Source: Syntrophothermus lipocalidus DSM 12680 (GTDB taxonomy: Bacteria; Bacillota; Syntrophomonadia; Syntrophomonadales; Syntrophothermaceae). From it: a stretch of DNA of 64,000 nt. Both the position numbers and the translations under genes were made by a program. Position 1 is the stretch's first letter. The number at the start of each line of letters is the position of its first letter. The stretch lies in assembly GCF_000092405.1 (NCBI RefSeq), contig NC_014220.1, positions 434,001 through 498,000 on the forward strand, given 5' to 3'. Of this stretch, positions 35,914-45,125 are shown piece by piece. The notes below the pieces were generated by a model. The model was not told where the DNA came from and searched no databases. It saw only the letters and a list, made by a program, of their open reading frames with translations.

Positions 35914-37221
35914 ATGAGTACGGCAGAACCGAAGAAGGCTAATCGCGTAAAATCGGGCAAGCTGGTTAACAAGCTCGTAAACGAATACTGGGAAGACCTG
36001 ATACATGCCAAAGAAGCGGGCAAACTAGTGGTCTACACTACAGGACTACCTATCGGCCCGTTCATGGCAGCACAAGACATGGCCTGGATACATGGCGAGG
36101 GTTACGGGGCCCGCGTTGCCGCCAGGCATGAGGAGAAGGAACCGCAGATTTATGCTGAGAGACGGGGATATAACCGGGAGATCTGTTCATATGCCCGAAC
36201 CCAGCTAGGCTGTGTGATGTTCGCCGAAAGAGGTATTCCTGAGGATCTACCTGCGGGTCCCATCGCAGCTCAGATACCTCCGCCGGACGCTATCGTTACT
36301 TGTTATCCCGGCTGTTCCAGCGGACCACAGTGGGACTGGTCTATTGAACGGCTATGGGGGAAGAAAATACCATGGTTCAACGTTGTTATACCGTATCACA
36401 TGGGGCGCAACGGCTCCGGCTACATGAGCGGTCAGGAGTTCCAGGACGAGGTTGCATATATAGTGAGGCAGTTCAAGGATCTCATCCGGTGGTTGGAAGA
36501 GCTCAGCGGTCGTCCATACAACTGGGACAAGTTCTGTGAACTGATGGCGGTCACTAAGAAAGTTGGAAAGCTCCGCATGGAAGCCATGGAGCTAGCAGGT
36601 AAGACCGTCCCTTCACCCGCGAGTTTCTTCGATTGGAGTCAATTCATCGCTCCAGTGAATTACCTTACAGCGTGGCCGGGGACAATAGAGTGTATGCAAG
36701 CAGTTAAAGAAGAAGTTCAGGAAAGGATAGCCAATGGAGTAACGGCGGTTCCGAATGAAAAGTACCGGCTCTTCTGGGAAGGAATAATGAACTGGAACAA
36801 GCTAGGGTGGATGGCGAACAAGTTTGCGAATTACGATGCGTGCGTGGTGGCTGGCCGGTATACTCATATGGCTTTCTGGCAGGAGCCCGACGTGATTGAT
36901 CCAGAGGATCCCCTCGAAGGGATAGCTATTAACCACCTGGAATGCCAGCTTAACCTAGGATATCCTATCACTATCGAGAGGATGAAGAAGCTCTGCCGGG
37001 AATATGCCATCGATGGGGTGATTCTCCACGGGGCTAGAACTTGCCGTTCCTTCGCCCGGTCACATTATTTGATGGCCGAGGAATTGATGAGGACTATGGG
37101 GATACCCAGCACCATGTTCGAGGGCGATATGGTTGATGAGTCGTTCTACATCGACGAACTCGTCAACACGCGTATTGAGGCGTTACTCGAAACACTCGAA
37201 GCCAAGAAGAGCAGGAACTAA
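35914..37221 (+). CDS. 2-hydroxyacyl-CoA dehydratase subunit (HgdA/HadB-like)
   Basis: A 435-residue partner subunit of the same family, 15 nt downstream of the first. Cysteines likely to bind a cluster are in CSYARTQLGCVMF, TCYPGCSSGPQWDW and HGARTCRSFARSHYLMAEEL. The N-terminal segment AGKLVVYTTGLPIGPFMAAQ matches the usual YTxxxxP beginning. Start ATG 35914 after GGAGGGAGTGAG. Two subunits plus one activator argues for a 2-hydroxyacyl-CoA dehydratase rather than the four-gene class I benzoyl-CoA reductase. Confidence 0.88.
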   Translation: MSTAEPKKANRVKSGKLVNKLVNEYWEDLIHAKEAGKLVVYTTGLPIGPFMAAQDMAWIHGEGYGARVAARHEEKEPQIYAERRGYNREICSYARTQLGCVMFAERGIPEDLPAGPIAAQIPPPDAIVTCYPGCSSGPQWDWSIERLWGKKIPWFNVVIPYHMGRNGSGYMSGQEFQDEVAYIVRQFKDLIRWLEELSGRPYNWDKFCELMAVTKKVGKLRMEAMELAGKTVPSPASFFDWSQFIAPVNYLTAWPGTIECMQAVKEEVQERIANGVTAVPNEKYRLFWEGIMNWNKLGWMANKFANYDACVVAGRYTHMAFWQEPDVIDPEDPLEGIAINHLECQLNLGYPITIERMKKLCREYAIDGVILHGARTCRSFARSHYLMAEELMRTMGIPSTMFEGDMVDESFYIDELVNTRIEALLETLEAKKSRN

Positions 37222-37252
37222 TAAACACACAATTAGCTAACCCCCCCTTAAA

Positions 37253-37299
37253 TCCATGAATTTGTCCGGGGTTCCTTCTCGCCCCGGATGAATTCTGGA
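37253..37299 (+). other. Hairpin between dehydratase and activator genes
   Basis: CCGGGG pairs with CCCCGG, extended by GAATT/AATTC and TCC/GGA outside with small bulges. It is not followed by a T run. It may tune the ratio between the dehydratase, needed in bulk, and its activator, needed in catalytic amounts. Confidence 0.55.
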
Positions 37300-37379
37300 T
37301 TAACAAATAGATTTACGGGTGGCGGAAGAAGATTAGACCTTCGAGCAGACAAATTTGTTTTAACGAAGGAAGGAACAGC

Positions 37380-38237
37380 ATGGAAAGTAGCCAGGATGCG
37401 ATTAATATGGATAAGGGGCATGATGTACGCGAAGGCGCTTATGTCCTAGGAGTGGATAGCGGTTCTTTGACGGCCAAGGCTGTAATAATGAACCGGGATA
37501 GGGAGATTGTTGCGCATAGCGTGGTGCAGCTAGAAATCGTCAGCCTAGAGGCAGTGAAGGAAGCAGTGAACAACGTATTGAGTTCGGCCGGTTTGGATAT
37601 GAGCGATATCGCCTATGTGGTAGCTACAGGCTACGGGCGGCGCAGATATGATTTTGCCGATAAGACCGTAACCGAGATAGGCTGTCACGCCAAAGGGGCA
37701 CACTACCTGCTTCCGGAGGTTAGAACTGTTATCGACATCGGGGGACAGGACAGCAAAGTGATAGCCGTTGACGAAGAAGGGAACCCAACTCACTTTGCGA
37801 TGAATGACAGGTGCGCCGCTGGTACCGGAAGGTTTCTGGAGGTAATGGCGAGTGCTCTTCGTGTGCCGCTGGAAGCGATTGGGGAGATGTCCTTGAAGGC
37901 GCGGCAGAAGCTGACGATAAGCAGTATCTGCACGGTTTTTGCGGAAACGGAAGTAATATCGTTGGTGGCAGAAGGGCACAGCAAAGAAGATATACTTGGA
38001 GCCCTTCACGCATCTATCGCTAGCCGGATTGCCGGGTTGGTTGCCCGGGTTGGGCTGCGGGAACCGGTGATGATGACGGGAGGAGTCGCCAAGAACGTCG
38101 GTGCCGTTCGAGCTATAGAAGGGGAGTTAGGGGTGTCGATAACTGTCGCCAGGGATCCCCAGATAGTTGGAGCGCTCGGAGCGGCGCTTTTTGCATTGGA
38201 TTTTGTGGAAGGGATGTCCGGGTTAAAACTCAGGTAG
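37380..38237 (+). CDS. 2-hydroxyacyl-CoA dehydratase activator (BadF/BcrA-type ATPase)
   Basis: A 285-residue ASKHA-fold ATPase that drives electrons into the dehydratase with ATP hydrolysis. GVDSGSLTAKAVIMN is the phosphate-binding loop, VIDIGGQDSKVIAVDEEG the second, and MTGGVAKNVGAVRAIEGELG the adenosine motif. The cysteines in NDRCAAGTGRFLEVM and SSICTVFAETEV would bind the bridging [4Fe-4S] cluster of the homodimer. ATG after AAGGAAGGAA. It lies after both dehydratase subunits, as expected for a single activator. Confidence 0.93.
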   Translation: MESSQDAINMDKGHDVREGAYVLGVDSGSLTAKAVIMNRDREIVAHSVVQLEIVSLEAVKEAVNNVLSSAGLDMSDIAYVVATGYGRRRYDFADKTVTEIGCHAKGAHYLLPEVRTVIDIGGQDSKVIAVDEEGNPTHFAMNDRCAAGTGRFLEVMASALRVPLEAIGEMSLKARQKLTISSICTVFAETEVISLVAEGHSKEDILGALHASIASRIAGLVARVGLREPVMMTGGVAKNVGAVRAIEGELGVSITVARDPQIVGALGAALFALDFVEGMSGLKLR

Positions 38238-38386
38238 ACGTTAATAAAAGCCACGAGTGATGTTTAGATGCCTGGTGAAGTCTTTATTAAGTGAGGTAAG
38301 CTTACACTGTAACGAGGACTAGAACGTATGATTAGAAAGAGCAGCGTTCGATGAAATATATGGATTGTCGGAAAGGGGTCGATAGA

Positions 38387-39577
38387 ATGGCCGGGCCTTT
38401 GAGCGGCTTAAAAATCCTTGATTTTACGACATTGCTACCCGGGCCTTACGCTACGATGAACTTGGCAGACATGGGGGCAGAGGTGCTGAGAATAGTCTCA
38501 GGTTCGAGGCCTGATCTGGTTGATTTAATGCCCCCATTTGTTCCGGGGACTAAATTATCAGCTGCATCATGTCAGTTAGGAAGAAACAAGAAGGTTATGA
38601 CCTTGAATTTGAAGGACGAACGGGCAGTGCAAGTGATCCACAAGCTTATAACTGACGCTGGTTACGATATCGTAATCGAACAATTTCGCCCGGGAGTGAT
38701 GGAGAAGTTCGGGCTTGACTATAAAAACCTCAGGGCAGTAAACGAACGGTTGATATACTGTTCATTGACCGGTTACGGGCAGACGGGTTCCATGAGGGAT
38801 AAGGCTGGCCACGACCTTAACTATGTGGCCCTTTCAGGCATAGCGTCTTACTCCGGGAAGAAGGATTCGGGGCCACCGGTTTTGGGTATTCAGATAGCGG
38901 ACGTTGCTTCTGGAGCAAACAATGCTATAATCGGAATTCTGGCGGCCGTGATACACAGGCAAAACACCGGGCGTGGCCAGTACATTGATGTATCGATGAC
39001 CGACGCGTTAATCGCCTTCCACGCTATGCAGGGTGCTGCTTTCCTGGTGGACGGCAAAGACATCGGGAGAGAGGAAACGTTTACGAACGGCGGTGGCCTT
39101 TATGACTATTACGAGACCAAAGATGGCCGGTATTTGGCCTTCGGAGGCGCTGAGCCGCAGTTTATTAGAGCCTTCTTGGAGGCTATAGGGAGACCGGATT
39201 TAGTTGAAGAGGGGCTCAACATGCAGACTGGTGCCCAGGTAAAGGGAGAAGTGAGAGAGGTAATAAAGACTAAGACACTTGACGAGTGGAAGGCCGTATT
39301 CGATTCGGTTGATGCCTGCTGCGTGCCGGTGCTTACTTTATCGGAAGTGTTTGCAAGCGACCTAGTTAAAGGTCGAAACATGGTGGTCGAAGTACCCGGC
39401 CCCAATGGTATCACAATTAAGCAGATCGCTTGTCCTATTAAGTTTTCAGAGTCATGTCCCGAATACCACCATTGTGGGGTGCCGAAAGATCAAGCCAATA
39501 CCGCGGAAATAATGCAGAATCTAGGGTACTCTTTGCAGGAAATTGAGGAATTTACCAAGACGGGTTTGTTTAGCTAA
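38387..39577 (+). CDS. CaiB/BaiF family CoA-transferase or racemase
   Basis: A 396-residue class III CoA-transferase fold. AGPLSGLKILDFTTLLPGPY starts the protein, and KAGHDLNYVALSGI and IADVASGANNAIIGILAAVI follow. The HD of GHDLNY and the Asp of IADVASG align with the His/Asp pair of alpha-methylacyl-CoA racemases, so a 2-methylacyl-CoA racemase is as likely as a CoA-transferase. I chose ATG 38387 by family alignment and the GGAAAGGGG before it; 38351 would add 12 residues. It follows the activator gene. Confidence 0.82.
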   Translation: MAGPLSGLKILDFTTLLPGPYATMNLADMGAEVLRIVSGSRPDLVDLMPPFVPGTKLSAASCQLGRNKKVMTLNLKDERAVQVIHKLITDAGYDIVIEQFRPGVMEKFGLDYKNLRAVNERLIYCSLTGYGQTGSMRDKAGHDLNYVALSGIASYSGKKDSGPPVLGIQIADVASGANNAIIGILAAVIHRQNTGRGQYIDVSMTDALIAFHAMQGAAFLVDGKDIGREETFTNGGGLYDYYETKDGRYLAFGGAEPQFIRAFLEAIGRPDLVEEGLNMQTGAQVKGEVREVIKTKTLDEWKAVFDSVDACCVPVLTLSEVFASDLVKGRNMVVEVPGPNGITIKQIACPIKFSESCPEYHHCGVPKDQANTAEIMQNLGYSLQEIEEFTKTGLFS

Positions 39578-39693
39578 GCGACTCTCATTGACCAGATAGG
39601 CTACAGTTCTTGCGCGCGTGGGTTGGGAACGTGGAAGGCGGTAAACAGAGGAGCAACACGTTCAACTCTGAACTGATTGGAGGGGTCTGCGGA

Positions 39694-40146
39694 GTGCAGT
39701 ATGAGGAAACTGAAAATCGCGGGCTCGAGGAGAGGTTATTTAGTCTTGTAATGGACCGATGTAATCGGGTAAGGGGATTGAATACCTTCGGTTTAAAAAT
39801 GACCTATCTAGGTAATGGAACGGCTGGATTGAAAATGGTGGTGGGAACAGAGTTTTCCAATGCCCATGGGAGAACTCACGGGGGATTAGTAGCAGCCGCT
39901 CTTGACACGGCGATTGGAGTGGCTGTATGGACGCTTGGTTATGATGTGGTTACCTTAGAGATGAATCTGAACTATATTGCTCCCGTGGAGGTAGGCGATG
40001 TCGTTACCTGCGACGGATGGGTGATTCATAAAGGAAAGACCGTCGTAGTTGGCGAGGGAGAAATGCGCGACGGAAACGGCAAACTAATGGCTAAGAGTCG
40101 TATGACGTTTTATAGAGTGGGTGAATTGGCAGGTGAAGATTATTAG
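39694..40146 (+). CDS. PaaI-like hotdog thioesterase
   Basis: A 150-residue hotdog-fold protein. NAHGRTHGGLVAAALDTAIG gives the family signature with its HGG catalytic segment. VTLEMNLNYIAPVEVGDVVT is the usual strand that follows. It would release CoA from a stalled or unusual acyl-CoA of this cluster. I chose GTG 39694 with GGAGGGG at 8 nt; a TTG at 39610 would extend the N-terminus by 28 residues without family support. Confidence 0.8.
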   Translation: MQYEETENRGLEERLFSLVMDRCNRVRGLNTFGLKMTYLGNGTAGLKMVVGTEFSNAHGRTHGGLVAAALDTAIGVAVWTLGYDVVTLEMNLNYIAPVEVGDVVTCDGWVIHKGKTVVVGEGEMRDGNGKLMAKSRMTFYRVGELAGEDY

Positions 40147-40160
40147 GAGGGGACCAACAT

Positions 40161-41162
40161 ATGAACGAGCTGAGAAGGGACTACGTAAAAAACCGGTGGG
40201 TATCCATATCGTCGGCTCTAGGCTGGAAACCAAAGGATTTTCCAACGATGAAAGTAAGTGCCGAGGCAGGGCAGTCAGGGTTTTGCCCGTTCTGTGAGGG
40301 GAATGAAGAAGTAACCCCTCCCGAGATTGCAGCATTTCGAAAAGAGGATTCGCAAGTAAACGGCCCTGGTTGGTTGGTTCGGACTATTCCCAACAAATTT
40401 ACCGCTTTTTCCATGGAAGGCAGTTTGGAAGAAAGAAAGAGTGGGGTATTCCACAGATGCAATGGGCTTGGCAAGCACGAGGTGGTAATCGAAACACCGT
40501 TACATGGTATTGATTTCCACGATTTAGACATGGAGCACATGGAAATGACTGTGGCAATGTTCAAAATGCGTTATAACGACCTGGCTAAGGATGAACGGCT
40601 AAAGTATATTCAGATTTACAAGAATCGCGGGATGTTTGGGGGTGCTTCTCTCGGACATACCCATAGCCAGATAATAGGACTTCCCTTTGTTCCACAAGAA
40701 AACGCAGGTTTGATCCAATACTATAAAGACCATGGAGAATGCTTGATATGTACTATGTTGAAACAAGAACTGGAGGCCGAAGAGCGGATTGTCTATCAGG
40801 ACGAACATTTTGTGGTTTTCTGTCCCTATGCCTCACGGTTCGCCTATGAAACGTGGATTGTCCCGAAGCGCCACACGGAGCATTTTGGCGATATCGCTGA
40901 ACCGGAAGAAAAAGCTCTGGCGGTGCTGTGTAAGAGGATCAGCTTGGCTGTTGTAAGCAGTCTAAATAACGCTTCGTATAACTTTATTATCAACACGGCC
41001 CCTGTTGTGAAGTCGCCGTATGAACCTGGCTATCACTGGTATATGGAGTTCACTCCCCGCCTGTTGGTGTCACACGGTTTTGAGATAGCTACGGGGGTTT
41101 ATATGAATCCCGTTCCTCCGGAAACTGCAGCCTCGACCATAAGAGAGGCCTTGAGTGAGTAA
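40161..41162 (+). CDS. GalT-like nucleotidyltransferase (HIT superfamily)
   Basis: A 333-residue protein with the two-domain layout of galactose-1-phosphate uridylyltransferase. The zinc-site pair is CPFC in GFCPFCEGNEE, a second Cys pair is CLICTML, and the active histidines are in GGASLGHTHSQIIGLPF, where the first residue between the histidines is Thr instead of the usual Pro. Other features are PNKFTAF and HEVVIETP. No galactose genes are nearby. A different nucleotidyl transfer or a phosphorylase reaction is possible. It begins 14 nt after the thioesterase, so it belongs to this operon. Confidence 0.75.
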   Translation: MNELRRDYVKNRWVSISSALGWKPKDFPTMKVSAEAGQSGFCPFCEGNEEVTPPEIAAFRKEDSQVNGPGWLVRTIPNKFTAFSMEGSLEERKSGVFHRCNGLGKHEVVIETPLHGIDFHDLDMEHMEMTVAMFKMRYNDLAKDERLKYIQIYKNRGMFGGASLGHTHSQIIGLPFVPQENAGLIQYYKDHGECLICTMLKQELEAEERIVYQDEHFVVFCPYASRFAYETWIVPKRHTEHFGDIAEPEEKALAVLCKRISLAVVSSLNNASYNFIINTAPVVKSPYEPGYHWYMEFTPRLLVSHGFEIATGVYMNPVPPETAASTIREALSE

Positions 41163-41243
41163 GTTTCGGTGGTAGCGGAGACTTGGCACTGGCATAATCC
41201 TACGAACTCCCTGGGGTCTGGGCTGAGCAGGCGACCGTGATTA

Positions 41244-41283
41244 AGTCCCACCTTTCGCATCACAAGGGTGCGGAGGGTGGGCT
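41244..41283 (+). other. Hairpin upstream of the chemoreceptor gene
   Basis: CCCACC (41247-41252) pairs with GGTGGG (41276-41281), with CGCA/TGCG pairing inside. CTTTG follows, too short for a clear terminator. The 180-nt spacer around it carries no recognised RNA family. Confidence 0.45.
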
Positions 41284-41348
41284 TTGAATTGAGGGGTTTA
41301 ACGAAGCCAACGAGACAATCTGGTTACTTTATGTGAGGTGATTTAGGA

Positions 41349-42827
41349 ATGACGGGTATCGCCATCGTCGGAGGAGGAAAAGGTGGAACTTCAATTCTTA
41401 AGGCCTTTGATTGCATTGAGGGGTTTAGCATAGTCGGAATCTGTGATATAGATACGAACGCCCCAGCTATGCAACTGGCCCGAGACCGGGGAGTTCCTAC
41501 TTATTCGGAAGTGGAAACGCTTCTAAGACAGCCCGGTCTTGATGTTGTAATCGAAGCAACAGGCAGCGAAAAAGTGCAGCGATTAATATATGAGAAAAAG
41601 AGGGAGACGTGCTCGGTAATCGATGCCAAAGGGGCTGATTTCTTGATGACCTTGACGGCAGCCCACGAGAAAATGGTGAGGAAAGTTAACAGCAAGAAGG
41701 AGACCTTCGAGGGTTTAGCCTCCTTTTTGACACGAACCTACGAGGGCGGAGTGGTCTACTTTACGACAGACCTGGAACGATACGATTTCGTTGAGTCTAC
41801 AGATATCAATATTTCCAAAGTGAAGGTAGGAGAAAAGTTCCTGCGAGACGGATACATAGACCGGTGTATTAATACTAAAAAGCAGGTAAAGGGGGTTATA
41901 GACGCCAAGGTTTACGGGATACCGCTTAAGATATGGGTAAACCCGATTTTCGAGGACGACGGACAAGGCCAGGTACTCGGTACCTACGGGGTTATGGTTC
42001 CCAAAGTGCACCCGGTAGCCCGAGCCTTCGATGTATTTGCGCCCATCGTTATTCAGTCTAACGTTGAGGGAGCTCAGGTTATGGTAACCGACTTGGAAAA
42101 GGTTACGCACAGCATGTCTAGTAAAAAGTTCAGCATCGAGGAGATGTCGGTCGGAAACCCGATTAGAGAAGGAGATGCCGGATGGAGAGTCGTGACCACT
42201 GGGTCCACAATTGTGGACGATATTGAAAGCAAACGATATGGGGCTTTCCGCATGATTGGGATTCCTTTATTTGATGAGGAAACTGGTGATGTGGTAGGTG
42301 CTTTTGGCATTGCCACCCCGCGAATCCTGGCTAAAAACCTGAAGGAGATGGCTACGATATTGAAAACAAATGTTGAAGAGATTGCCCTGGCGATGGAAGA
42401 GATAGCAGCCTCGGCCAGCGAGATAAACGTTAATGAAAGCAACCTCGCAGACGTAATTAAGGAAGTTCAGGGGATTTCCAGCGAAATAAACGAGATACTC
42501 AACTTTATTCGTAGCGTGGCTGACCAGACCAAAATGCTGGGTTTGAACGCGGCCATCGAAGCCGCTCGGGCCGGAGAACACGGACGCGGGTTTGGAGTGG
42601 TGGCCGAGGAGATCCGAAACCTGTCTGATCAGTCAAAGGAAACGGCTGAACTAATTCGAAAGCTAACGCGGGAAATAGGAGAAAAGGTAAGCAAGGCAGG
42701 AGAGGCTTCGGTAAACAGCGTAAAACAGAGCCAGGAACAGGCAGCAGCTACACAACAGGTTACCGCCTCCGTTATGGAAATGGCCAATATGGCCGAGAGA
42801 CTAGCAGAAATGGCAAAATCACTATAG
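41349..42827 (+). CDS. Soluble chemoreceptor with N-terminal Rossmann domain
   Basis: A 492-residue fusion. Residues 1-110 form a Rossmann domain ([18 protein letters not shown] then [17 protein letters not shown]) as in NAD-dependent dehydrogenases. Two PAS-like repeats follow, about 139-222 and 246-326, recognisable by TTDLERYDF and VTDLEKVTH at their starts and by GTYGVMVPK and GAFGIATPR at their ends. Residues 335-492 are a methyl-accepting chemotaxis signalling domain with its hairpin tip ([18 protein letters not shown]). No membrane helix or signal peptide is seen, so it is cytoplasmic. It probably senses a nucleotide or redox state. ATG after GTGAGGTGATTTAGG. Confidence 0.85.
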   Translation: MTGIAIVGGGKGGTSILKAFDCIEGFSIVGICDIDTNAPAMQLARDRGVPTYSEVETLLRQPGLDVVIEATGSEKVQRLIYEKKRETCSVIDAKGADFLMTLTAAHEKMVRKVNSKKETFEGLASFLTRTYEGGVVYFTTDLERYDFVESTDINISKVKVGEKFLRDGYIDRCINTKKQVKGVIDAKVYGIPLKIWVNPIFEDDGQGQVLGTYGVMVPKVHPVARAFDVFAPIVIQSNVEGAQVMVTDLEKVTHSMSSKKFSIEEMSVGNPIREGDAGWRVVTTGSTIVDDIESKRYGAFRMIGIPLFDEETGDVVGAFGIATPRILAKNLKEMATILKTNVEEIALAMEEIAASASEINVNESNLADVIKEVQGISSEINEILNFIRSVADQTKMLGLNAAIEAARAGEHGRGFGVVAEEIRNLSDQSKETAELIRKLTREIGEKVSKAGEASVNSVKQSQEQAAATQQVTASVMEMANMAERLAEMAKSL

Positions 42828-43059
42828 AGCAAGACGTTGGCAATGTCCAGTTATCGGGTACCGCACTATTTATTTACTTTGATTAGGACTACGTTTATGC
42901 GGATAGCCTCACGGTCCGGAGTTCTCCGGTTTTTGTACCTGGCAGAAAGATTGGTTCGAAGTCGAAGATTCCAAGAGTTTTTCGAATCTAGATTTAGATT
43001 AATAGTGGTGATGGCGCCCACCTGAGCCTTTACAGGCTCAAACGGCTAAGTAGCTAATG

Positions 43060-43090
43060 GCTCCTGTTAGATTTGACAGGGGCTTTCTTT
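43060..43090 (+). terminator. Rho-independent terminator after the chemoreceptor region
   Basis: GCTCCTGT and ACAGGGGC form an 8-nt stem with one G-T pair, followed by TTTCTTTATT. It ends the transcript from the 31-43 kb cluster before the dynamin-like gene. The stretch 42828-43059 holds no gene that I can support. Confidence 0.6.
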
Positions 43091-43157
43091 ATTAGGGGAC
43101 GAGCCTTTTTGATGAAGTAGGAAGTTGCCAGAAGACATTTGGAGGTGAAAAACCGAG

Positions 43158-44879
43158 ATGCAGACGGAAAAGAAACTTCTGGAAGAGGCCCGAAAAATAC
43201 TGGATGAGGTGGAGTCTGCCTGTAAGGACTTCGGCTTGAGTTCTCTTAAGAAAACCGTGAAAAGTATACAAAACTTTACTGAACAGAACCAATACCTGGA
43301 TGTTGCGGTTTTGGGCTCATTCAAGGCGGGCAAAAGCTCGTTCTTGAACAGTCTTATCGGGCGTCCCATACTGCCGGTGGGCAATATCCCGGTCACGTCG
43401 GTGATAACCAGGATAAGATACGGGCGCCAGGAAAAGGTCACCGTTTCTTTCCTGGACGGAACCAGCCGAGAGATTCCAATCGATGAGATTCAGGACTTCG
43501 TTTCCGAATCGGGAAACCCGGGCAACGAGAGGGATGTCTTCTCGGTCGACATCGAGGTACCAACCCTGGAGGACTTCAAGGCCATAAGGCTGGTCGACAC
43601 CCCCGGGATCGGCAGCGTATGGCAGCACAACACGGAAACCACCACCGGGTGGTTCCCGGAAACGGGAGGGGTCTTGTTCCTGATCAGCGCCGAAAGGCCG
43701 ATATCGGAAAGCGAACTGAACTTCTTGAAAGAGACCTATTTGTATACCCCGGAAATCGCCGTGGTGATCACTAAGGTAGACCTTTTCGGCGAAGACCAGC
43801 TGAAGGACATCGAAACGTTCACCGCCGAGGTGCTGAAAAGGAACTTCGAAGGAGTTTTTCCCATCTACAGGCACTCGGCCTACCAGAACGCTGACCGCTA
43901 CAACCGGGAGTTGAAAGAGAAGGTGCTTTTCCCCCTGGCTCAGAACCGTATCCACGTCTTCTTCAAGATACTCTCGCATAAAATGTCTACGCTGGTCGAA
44001 GCCTGCATCTCTTATCTTGAGATAGCCTACGAGGCGTCGACCAAAATGGAGGCAGAAAAGCAGAAGATAAAAGAAATCATTCTAGACCAGCATCTCAACT
44101 CGCACTTCGTCCGCCGGGAGCTTACCTTGATCATCGCCAGCTACAAGGAAAAGACCAGGGAAAGCTTGAGGACCTACTTTGAGGCCTTCCGGAGCGGAAT
44201 AGAACTCAAGATAATCGATGAATACAACACTGCCTTCGAAACCTTTAAAGGGAACCTTTATGAGGTAACTAGGCAGTTTGAAAAATGGCTGGCTCAAGCC
44301 CTGCACACCGAACTCAGCGAGATCCTGGCCCAGGAAGAAAAGTCGTTCGAGCTGCTGAATGCCGTCAAGAAACACCTCTCGTTCTACCTCAAGTCTTTCC
44401 GGGAGAGGCTAAGCGAGAACCTGGAACGGGTTTTGGGGGTCAAAATGCGGGCCGAAGAATGGGAGATGACGCTGGGCGAAATGAAAAAGCCCAACATCTC
44501 CATCAGCAGGTCTTTCGACTTCCACCTGGACCTGCTCTGGTTCTTCTTCCCCATGTTCATCTTCAAAAACGTTTTCCGCCGGTACTTCTTGAAACAGATA
44601 CCGTATGAGGTTGAAAAGAACATCCACCGCCTCACTTCGAACCTAACCGAAAGGATCAACAAGGAGATGGATAACCTTTTGAACCAGGCACTTGCCTACA
44701 TCAACGAAGAGCTGCGGATGGTCGAAAGCCTGCTGTCAGAAGGCAAAGGCGACAGTAGCTATATCAGGGAAAGGATAAACCGTCTTAAGGCAACCAATTA
44801 TCGCCTTTATGACCTGTACGCGCACTTGACACTAGCTAGTGGTGAGGGGGCCAGGGAGCCTAGTGCCCGTTCAAAATAA
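43158..44879 (+). CDS. Bacterial dynamin-like GTPase
   Basis: A 573-residue large GTPase. The P-loop is GSFKAGKSSFLNSL near residue 57, the switch threonine is in IPVTSVITRI, DTPG is in RLVDTPGIGSV and the specificity motif is TKVD near 205. The C-terminal half is helical with a hydrophobic paddle-like segment (LDLLWFFFPMFIFKNVFRRY, about residues 453-473) that could insert in membranes. Such proteins remodel or protect membranes. ATG after TGGAGGTG. Codons ending in C are more frequent than in its neighbours, a possible sign of transfer. It stands alone between two terminators. Confidence 0.85.
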   Translation: MQTEKKLLEEARKILDEVESACKDFGLSSLKKTVKSIQNFTEQNQYLDVAVLGSFKAGKSSFLNSLIGRPILPVGNIPVTSVITRIRYGRQEKVTVSFLDGTSREIPIDEIQDFVSESGNPGNERDVFSVDIEVPTLEDFKAIRLVDTPGIGSVWQHNTETTTGWFPETGGVLFLISAERPISESELNFLKETYLYTPEIAVVITKVDLFGEDQLKDIETFTAEVLKRNFEGVFPIYRHSAYQNADRYNRELKEKVLFPLAQNRIHVFFKILSHKMSTLVEACISYLEIAYEASTKMEAEKQKIKEIILDQHLNSHFVRRELTLIIASYKEKTRESLRTYFEAFRSGIELKIIDEYNTAFETFKGNLYEVTRQFEKWLAQALHTELSEILAQEEKSFELLNAVKKHLSFYLKSFRERLSENLERVLGVKMRAEEWEMTLGEMKKPNISISRSFDFHLDLLWFFFPMFIFKNVFRRYFLKQIPYEVEKNIHRLTSNLTERINKEMDNLLNQALAYINEELRMVESLLSEGKGDSSYIRERINRLKATNYRLYDLYAHLTLASGEGAREPSARSK

Positions 44880-44961
44880 TTATCGTGACCATCTTTACCT
44901 TGATGGAGTTCTTATGTTAGGATTCAATCTGCCGACGGGATTTTGATATAGAAAACTACGA

Positions 44962-45002
44962 AACCGCTGCCAGCTCGCATACTCAGGCAGCGGTTCATTT
45001 TT
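44962..45002 (+). terminator. Rho-independent terminator after the dynamin-like gene
   Basis: AACCGCTGCC (44962-44971) and GGCAGCGGTT (44986-44995) form a perfect 10-nt stem, followed by CATTTTTG. Confidence 0.85.
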
Positions 45003-45012
45003 GCAATGATGG

Positions 45013-45028
45013 GTTACACGAGTGAAAC
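45013..45028. promoter_or_regulatory. Candidate enhancer (UAS) for sigma-54 activator
   Basis: GTTACA-CGAG-TGAAAC, one mismatch from a perfect inverted repeat and nearly identical to the element at 52403-52418. It lies about 100 nt before the -24 box at 45126. Confidence 0.55.
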
Positions 45029-45125
45029 TTCCTAGCCTGATTATGAAGCGAAAACAGGCCGGATATCAATAATGCCCCGCTCGGTGAAGTGATATCAGAA
45101 GCTAGAGTTTGAGCCGGGGAAGCAT

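Noticed and set aside
41183-41205. TTGGCAC at 41187 before the chemoreceptor gene
   Set aside because: The -12 TTGC element is missing at the needed distance.
41190-41300. Possible structured RNA (6S or riboswitch-like) before the chemoreceptor gene
   Set aside because: The stem is clear, but the surrounding bases did not match any RNA family that I can recall with confidence.
42837-43025. Short frame of 62 codons after the chemoreceptor gene
   Set aside because: It begins with TTG without a ribosome site, has no recognisable motif, and ends beside a terminator-like hairpin.
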